DNA from: Alisma plantago-aquatica
Lineage: Eukaryota > Streptophyta > Magnoliopsida > Alismatales > Alismataceae
NCBI GenBank assembly: GCA_963693085.1
Contig: OY856409.1
Coordinates: forward strand, 296,026,058-296,090,057
DNA length: 64,000 nt
Direction of reading: 5' to 3'
The notes under the pieces are model-generated. The model made no database searches. It was not told where the DNA came from and saw only the letters and a program-made list of their open reading frames with translations. Positions 58,289-64,000 of this stretch are shown one piece after another. The stretch's first letter is position 1. Each line of letters opens with the position of its first letter. A program made the position numbers and the translations under genes.

Positions 58289-59709
58289 TGTTGGCTAAAT
58301 GGACATCTATAAATCCCTTTATTTTGATTATGACAAACATTTAATTCTTATTGATCTAACGAGCTACTTGAGTGTGCAGGATTAAAGGTGGATGACAAAG
58401 CAACTAGGGAAATCCATATGCTTACATGTTTATGTTTTCATGCAATGTAATCGCTTTGTAAAAACTTGTACAAATATATAATGTACAAGCACTTAGATTG
58501 CATGTAAATCAAGCGTTAGATCTTCCCTAGCTAAACATCACATTTAGATAAGTCATCCCCTTCAAATAGGATCACATTTGCACACTCATACATATAGTTT
58601 GTGCCTAAATTGAAACATTGAAACAGGATCAATCTCGGTCGACAAACTCCTCGACTGAGACACTCTCGGTCGAAAATCTTCTCGACCGAGAAAGATCCAA
58701 AGTATCTGTTAGACACAACAGACAAGTTAGTTGGCAGTTGGAGAAAGACGTTGCAAATCACTTGTTCCAGAGTGCCTGTCGGTCGACAAAAGTTCGACCG
58801 AGTAGGTGTCTCGGTCGACCATTCCTCGACCGAGATTATCTCTGACAGCAACTGCAGAATTAATTAATTAGCCGTTGTTAAAGCAACAACTTTGTACCTA
58901 ACGGCTAGTTAAGCACTTAGAAACCCCTAGAAGTTGTCTAGAACGTCCTTAAGCATCCTTAGGCCATTCCTATAAATAGGACAAGCCATAAGACACTCAA
59001 ATATACTTGCTACACTTGAGAAATCCTTGAGCATACTTTGAGCAATCTATTTGTGAGTAATTTGAGCTTTGTGACAATTGGGTACTTCCTTCTTTAGCTC
59101 ATAATTCGTGTCCTATAGGCTAGTATCTCCTACCCACTACAATCACAAGTCCACACACTTGGTTAGGAGATCTATACGCTTGATCTAGGAAAATCAAGCC
59201 TTGGGCTACAAAGGATAAGTTGTAATTTCCTTTTTCTTTCTTGTTCTCTATTACCGTTTGTACTCTCCTTGCTACTCCTAGGTTGGAGGCTGCTGATTGG
59301 AGAGGGTGAAGTTCTTCTTGGCGAAGAAGGTGACTTTGAGCTACTTCAGAAGGCTGGTGCAACGGGAGGTTACTTCTAGAGAGGAAGGCTACTTCAAGGG
59401 GGAGCTTGGAGTTACTTCAAGAAGGCTACCTCAAAGTTGGTGCACCTACTTCAAGTGAAGGCTATTCAAAGGGTGTAAAGGAAAGTATTGTATTTTGTAT
59501 AAATCCTTGAGAAGGTAATAAAATAAATACTTTCAAAATCCCAGTTGGGTAAGCAACCGGGTAGTGGACTGACAACTTTAGTATTTGCTAAAGTTGGAAC
59601 CACTCTAAACACCTGTCTCCTTCTTCTAATTTCAATTGTGGTTGTTTGAGTTCAATAAATTGGTAAAATTATTTAAAAACTCTATTCACCCCCCCTCTAG
59701 TGTTTTTCA
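58289..59709 (+). mobile_element. LTR 2, shared by both units of the tandem array
   Basis: The 1421-bp LTR is preceded by the polypurine tract of unit 1 and followed by the primer site of unit 2. It therefore serves as 3' LTR and 5' LTR at once. TATAAATA is at 58971-58978 and the inverted repeats at 58634-58834, some with mutated arms. The frames at 58531-58851 and 59120-59362 are chance coding. Confidence 0.95.
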
Positions 59710-59711
59710 AT

Positions 59712-59723
59712 TGGTATCAGAGC
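59712..59723 (+). other. Primer-binding site, unit 2
   Basis: TGGTATCAGAGC, 2 bp after LTR 2, as in unit 1. Confidence 0.9.
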
Positions 59724-59756
59724 AGGCTTCAAGGAACCCTAACCAGGTCTTGAAGA

Positions 59757-60661
59757 ATGGAGGGTAATGGTGATTACAATCACAACAAAAGGTGCTGCTT
59801 GGACAAAACTACAACATGTTGCAATTGGTGCTTAGGAACAAGCCACACAACAACTAGATGCCCATGGAGATCAAAGAAAGAAGATGAGAACAAAGACTGT
59901 CTCATTGCTACAACTAGTGAGGAGGAAGAAGAAGAGGTAAGTCTTTTTGATTTATCTAAAGAAGAACTAGTTGCTACCCTTGAAGAAACACATACTAAAT
60001 ATGTTGAATGCAAGAAGAAATTAAAGAAATCTAATAAAGCAAATGATGAATTACATGCTAAGCTTCTTGCTATTACATCCGAAAATGAAGATCTTAAAAA
60101 GATCATTGAAGATCATGATATTGAGATAAAATCTATAGAGGCAAATTGTAATCTACTTTCTTTAGAGAAGAATAATTTGCAAAGTCAAGTAAATGATCTT
60201 CAAAAACAACCCATTTATGCAACCATCTAGATTATGATTCTATTGTCAAAGAAAAAAATTCATTGTCATCTAATCTAGATCAAGCAAAACTAGATATCAA
60301 GAAGAGAATGGAAGAGATTGCCAAGTTACAACAAAAAGTTAGTAATTTGAATAATAATGGCATTCTTGATCAAATATTAGATAATTCCTATCATCAAATT
60401 GGGAGAAGAGGACTAGGTTACAAGCCTAAAGGGAAATCCTATCAACAACCTAGTTGGAGAAAGTCACAAACCCATCAATCTATATATGTACCTAAAGGAA
60501 CATCTTCACCCAAGGACAACATAGAACACAACCATAGAAAACTATATGAGGTTGACTCGATATGCTGTCATTATTGTTTGCGCCTTGGTCACTATTCTTT
60601 TTCATGCCCTTACAAGAGAAAAGATGTCAAGTTAGTTTGGGTTCCAAAACCTCCAAACTAA
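59757..60661 (+). pseudogene. ORF1 of unit 2, frameshifted
   Basis: This is the same half-gag as 54052-54957, but a one-base loss in a T run (CCCATTTATG against CCCATTTTATG, near 60212) ends the frame after 157 codons, inside the coiled coil. The second part, with the C-terminal zinc knuckle, is open again from 60263 to 60661. Other differences from unit 1 are scattered substitutions. Confidence 0.9.
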
Positions 60662-61627
60662 ATGAACAGAATCAAGTTGAGATATGACCAAGAACCTTAG
60701 TTGCATATTTCTACGTCTATCTCAACTCAACATAATGGGATAACAAATAAATTTAAGTATCTAATTATTTAACTTGCATAGTTATGTTTTATTTGGAAGC
60801 AATTAACAGTTCCAGAAATATTGTCGGTCGAGAGACTGTCGACCGAGACACTGTCGGTCGAGAAATTGTCGACCGAGCATGTCACTGATTTCCAGTCTGT
60901 TGCAAAATTGCTGAATTTCTTTGAAAATTAATGAAATTGCTATCTATTTGTGATTGATGAATGGAAAATCATCCCTACAAATTTAAATGAGATTAATATT
61001 AGTTTATTGCATAAATGATTTAACTAAAATTATGCTTAGCTAAAATAAAAAGAAAATTTCTATTTTCACATGATCATGTGATGGAATTATATGCTGTTAT
61101 CATTACATCATGGATATACTTTCAATACTTTGTACGCATAGATAATGATAAATTATATGCATGGATCCATGATAATATTCGGCAAGCAAAATGATTTATT
61201 GGTTATATACTATTGCTTGCAACACATAAGACAAAATCTCTAAATTAGTATCTTTGAAGAATTGAGATATTAATTGAGCCTTCATTTAAGACTTATATCA
61301 AGTAGTATGCTTCAACTTGATACTCAATCAAATTTTATGCAAATATTATACTCGATATGTTCAATTTGAAAATCTACAAACTTGCCTCTTGGTTAAAATG
61401 AAATTTGACCAAGGGGCGCTATGGTCGTAGTCAAAATCGACCTAAAATAAGTTTTGACACAATAATTAATTGAATATCATTTTATTAAAAGCAAAATCAA
61501 TTTATGATCACAAAATTGTCCCAATATTGTCAATAATTACTCCCTTAGAAAATATATATATACTCTACAAATTCAGTCTATCATTTGCATTAAAAATCAG
61601 CTTAAAAATTCGTACCCAGTACGTCTG

Positions 61628-61915
61628 TCGGTCGACAAATCTTCGACCGAAAACCTCTCGGTCTGCCCCCCTCTCTCGACCGACAGAATCTAGACAGACC
61701 TAGCATCGGACACACTTTCGGTCGACAATTGTTCGACCGAGACAGTGTCGGTCGACAATTGCTCGACCGAGAAAGAGCCGTTGGGATATGACCGTTGCAA
61801 TCCGACCGTTACCGTTAACGGCCGACCGTTACAAGTCGACCGTTGGACGGCCGAAGTGGCGCGTATGGAATATGACTGTTGCGGACGCTCGGTCGACAAA
61901 TTGTCGACCGACCCG
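61628..61915 (+). repeat. Internal inverted-repeat array upstream of ORF2 (unit 2)
   Basis: Near-identical copy of the unit 1 array, including the CCGTT cluster (about 61779-61845) and the TATAAAAG at 61929-61936. Confidence 0.9.
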
Positions 61916-62070
61916 GTCACTGGATTGCTATAAAAGGAGCAAAAACGGGTCATTTCTTCACACCTTCTTATTCTTGTTTCCATAGGCTCTCTCTAGTGAA
62001 TTCTTGTGCAAATCTTTAGCATCCTCATCCCCAAGACTTCCCTGCTTCTTCTCCACCTTCAAGCAATACA

Positions 62071-63441
62071 ATGGCATCATCCTCTGCTCGTGGAAAGAAG
62101 AAGGTCGCTGGCAGGAAACAAAGGGAGGCTACTCCACCATTGACAATCATCAACGACATTGCCTTCGTCGACGGAGATGCTGGTGATCGTTATCTACGGC
62201 TCTCCTCCAAAGCTCCTCTCCCACGACGACCAGTTGAAGTTATGGACTTCCTCAACATCGTCGACTTGGAGGACCTTTTCGAGGTGCAAAAGTTAAAAGA
62301 ATTCATCAACCCTTCTTTCCCTTCCTATTCCATCAAGGTAGTGAATGAATTCTATGCTAACCTCATCTCCCACTCTGAAAATGAAACCATCTTCTTGTAT
62401 ACTATGGTCAATGGGCATAGCTTCCGATTTACTGAAGGGGATATTCTTGACATGCTAGATATTGACATAGATGAATATCAAGACACCCTTGACCTTACCT
62501 CTGGAAACCCACTTAATCAATTTTCCCAAGATGACCATACCGTTAGTCTTAGTGACATCAAAAGGACCATTTTTCAATCCAATACAACCTGTCACGAAGA
62601 TAGAGGCACATACTATGCTATAAATCTCAAACCAGCTGCTAGGATTGTAAACCTTATTGTTTCAACAAACATACATCCTAGAGCCAATAAGTCTGAAGTT
62701 CCTATTTTTCGTATGTGTCTAATATATGCCATTATCCAACGTATTCCCACAAATTTTATCTGCATCATTCTTAAAAACATGCTTGAGTTTTCTGGCAATC
62801 CTCCATATGCTGATTTTGTATGCCAAATTACTCAACATTTCCTTAAGACCCAACTTGAGGATATGGGATATACATGGGAGCATAGACCACAAAAAATAAG
62901 TAAGAATACTGTAGAAAAAATGGGGATTGATTTCGGTCATAAGAGGGCTAGGGTAGAAGGAGAAACATCTACACAAGATATACCACCTCCACCTCCTCCT
63001 ACCAGCCTACCCTATGACCCCATCCAAAACACTCTAACCTATGTTGCAGGGTCACAATATCATCTTAGTAAACAATTAGATTATAACCATCATGCCATGA
63101 CTTATCTAAACCAAAGAATGCAAACTCTTTCTCCAAACCAACCCGATGAATATCCCTACTCTTTAAATCATGGCATGCTCAATCCATATAACCCATCTTA
63201 CAACTACTATCAACCTCCACCTCCACCTTCTACAGATCTCACGCATACTCAGTTTTCATCAATGCAACTACAAGATATTGCTGCTCATTTCCGATTTGAT
63301 CGTGTTCCAACCTTCTTGGAGGCATATGCCTTAACCAAGACAGGTGCTCTGGAGTGGCAAACATTGGTCCAGTATTATGGAGCTGAGCCTTTTCTTGGGA
63401 AAGACCCTGATGTTGATGTAATTCTTAAGTCTTTCCAGTGA
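62071..63441 (+). CDS. ORF2: plant-transposon accessory protein, unit 2
   Basis: A second uninterrupted 456-residue copy, with four substitutions against unit 1 (Gly14, Ala37, Arg40, Ala96). Upstream promoter-like module and downstream polypurine tracts are the same. Because ORF1 in this unit is broken while ORF2 is open, ORF2 may have been kept by more recent gene conversion or by chance. Domain description as for unit 1. Confidence 0.85.
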   Translation: MASSSARGKKKVAGRKQREATPPLTIINDIAFVDGDAGDRYLRLSSKAPLPRRPVEVMDFLNIVDLEDLFEVQKLKEFINPSFPSYSIKVVNEFYANLISHSENETIFLYTMVNGHSFRFTEGDILDMLDIDIDEYQDTLDLTSGNPLNQFSQDDHTVSLSDIKRTIFQSNTTCHEDRGTYYAINLKPAARIVNLIVSTNIHPRANKSEVPIFRMCLIYAIIQRIPTNFICIILKNMLEFSGNPPYADFVCQITQHFLKTQLEDMGYTWEHRPQKISKNTVEKMGIDFGHKRARVEGETSTQDIPPPPPPTSLPYDPIQNTLTYVAGSQYHLSKQLDYNHHAMTYLNQRMQTLSPNQPDEYPYSLNHGMLNPYNPSYNYYQPPPPPSTDLTHTQFSSMQLQDIAAHFRFDRVPTFLEAYALTKTGALEWQTLVQYYGAEPFLGKDPDVDVILKSFQ

Positions 63442-63993
63442 GATGTGGAGTTGTATTAGTTGTAATGGAATCTTTGCAAAATTGAAATAAATGGGTTATC
63501 TTTACATGATTTGGCTATCTTTTCATGCTTGTAATGAAATTAGTTATCTTTATAATGGATTTTTTTTGGCATCATTTGATTTTGGATTATGAGACTATTG
63601 TAGAGCATACAAAATAAGGGGAGTAATAAATACAAATAAATCAAAAAGGATGAAAATCTTTGCAAATATCTAAAACTTAAAGTTATGGCTAAATTGACAT
63701 CTATTGCAAAGAACTTATACCTTGGGATATCTATCTAAAGGAGAGCATATTATAAAATTAAGGGGGAGAAGTAATATCAAATATTCAACATGGATATCTT
63801 TTTGAAATGTCAAAGGGGGAGAAAAGAATATCAAAATAAAATAAAGATCAAAACTATAATGAAAAAGGCCAAGCACTTACTTGCAAAAGAAGAAAATCTA
63901 CAAAAGGTAATCTAAAGGTATGAAACTCATTTGGTTTATATTTCCTTTATTTATATTTTTGGAAATGTTTGTCATCTTCAAAAAGGGGGAGAT
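63442..63993 (+). other. 3' untranslated region and polypurine tracts, unit 2
   Basis: No frame. The same three purine tracts are present as in unit 1. One extra T in an eight-T run (near 63560) offsets the one-base loss in ORF1, so both internal regions are 4284 bp. Confidence 0.8.
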
Positions 63994-64000
63994 TGTTGGC
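63994..64000 (+). mobile_element. First 7 bp of LTR 3
   Basis: TGTTGGC directly follows the polypurine tract at the window edge and matches the start of LTRs 1 and 2. The array therefore has at least three LTRs. Confidence 0.85.

Overview
The window is nuclear DNA of a seed plant, most probably an angiosperm with a large, transposon-filled genome. It is AT-rich. I find no intact host gene, rRNA, tRNA or CRISPR array. What can be identified is LTR retrotransposons of several lineages, one CACTA DNA transposon, one MITE, satellites, and stretches too decayed to name. The species cannot be fixed from the sequence.

Layout. Bases 1-4261 are the 3' part of a decayed Ty1/copia element with its 3' LTR. 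Two solo LTRs of one family lie at 6088-7558 (+) and 19649-21209 (-), both with target-site duplications. A second copia reverse-transcriptase relic is at 10130-11260. Bases 11261-19449 are low-information, apart from a TA microsatellite, a GC-richer island (16231-17230) and a 114-bp MITE. From about 19450 to the right edge the DNA is one nest. A minus-strand LTR array with ~2.9-kb LTRs (LTR-internal-LTR-internal, about 19450-30869) is broken at 30870 by a minus-strand Athila/Tat-like Gypsy element. That element is broken at 35371 by a CACTA transposon with a ruined TNP2 transposase. The CACTA is broken at 40081 by a nearly full-length minus-strand Athila element with gag-PR, RT-RH, INT and an env-position ORF. 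Its 5' LTR is broken at 52584 by a tandem array (LTR-internal-LTR-internal-LTR) of a non-autonomous, SIRE-like copia derivative. The missing right halves of all five should lie beyond base 64000, in reverse order.

How the parts work. The tandem copia derivative has lost protease, integrase and RT. It keeps a half-gag (ORF1: two zinc knuckles around a coiled coil) and an uninterrupted 456-aa ORF2 related to plant-transposon accessory proteins of the ATHILA/PF20167 kind. ORF2 has its own promoter-like module: inverted repeats, a CCGTT cluster and a TATA box. The Athila element is arranged the same way, with a palindrome array, a TATA-like site and then its env-position ORF. Short CG-containing inverted repeats also sit upstream of the LTR TATA boxes in several unrelated families here. 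This recurring palindrome-array, TATA, accessory-ORF layout is the most interesting pattern in the window.

Limits. Element boundaries rest on TG...CA ends, primer-binding sites, polypurine tracts, target duplications and alignment of repeated copies by eye. Lineage names without a coding domain behind them are inference.
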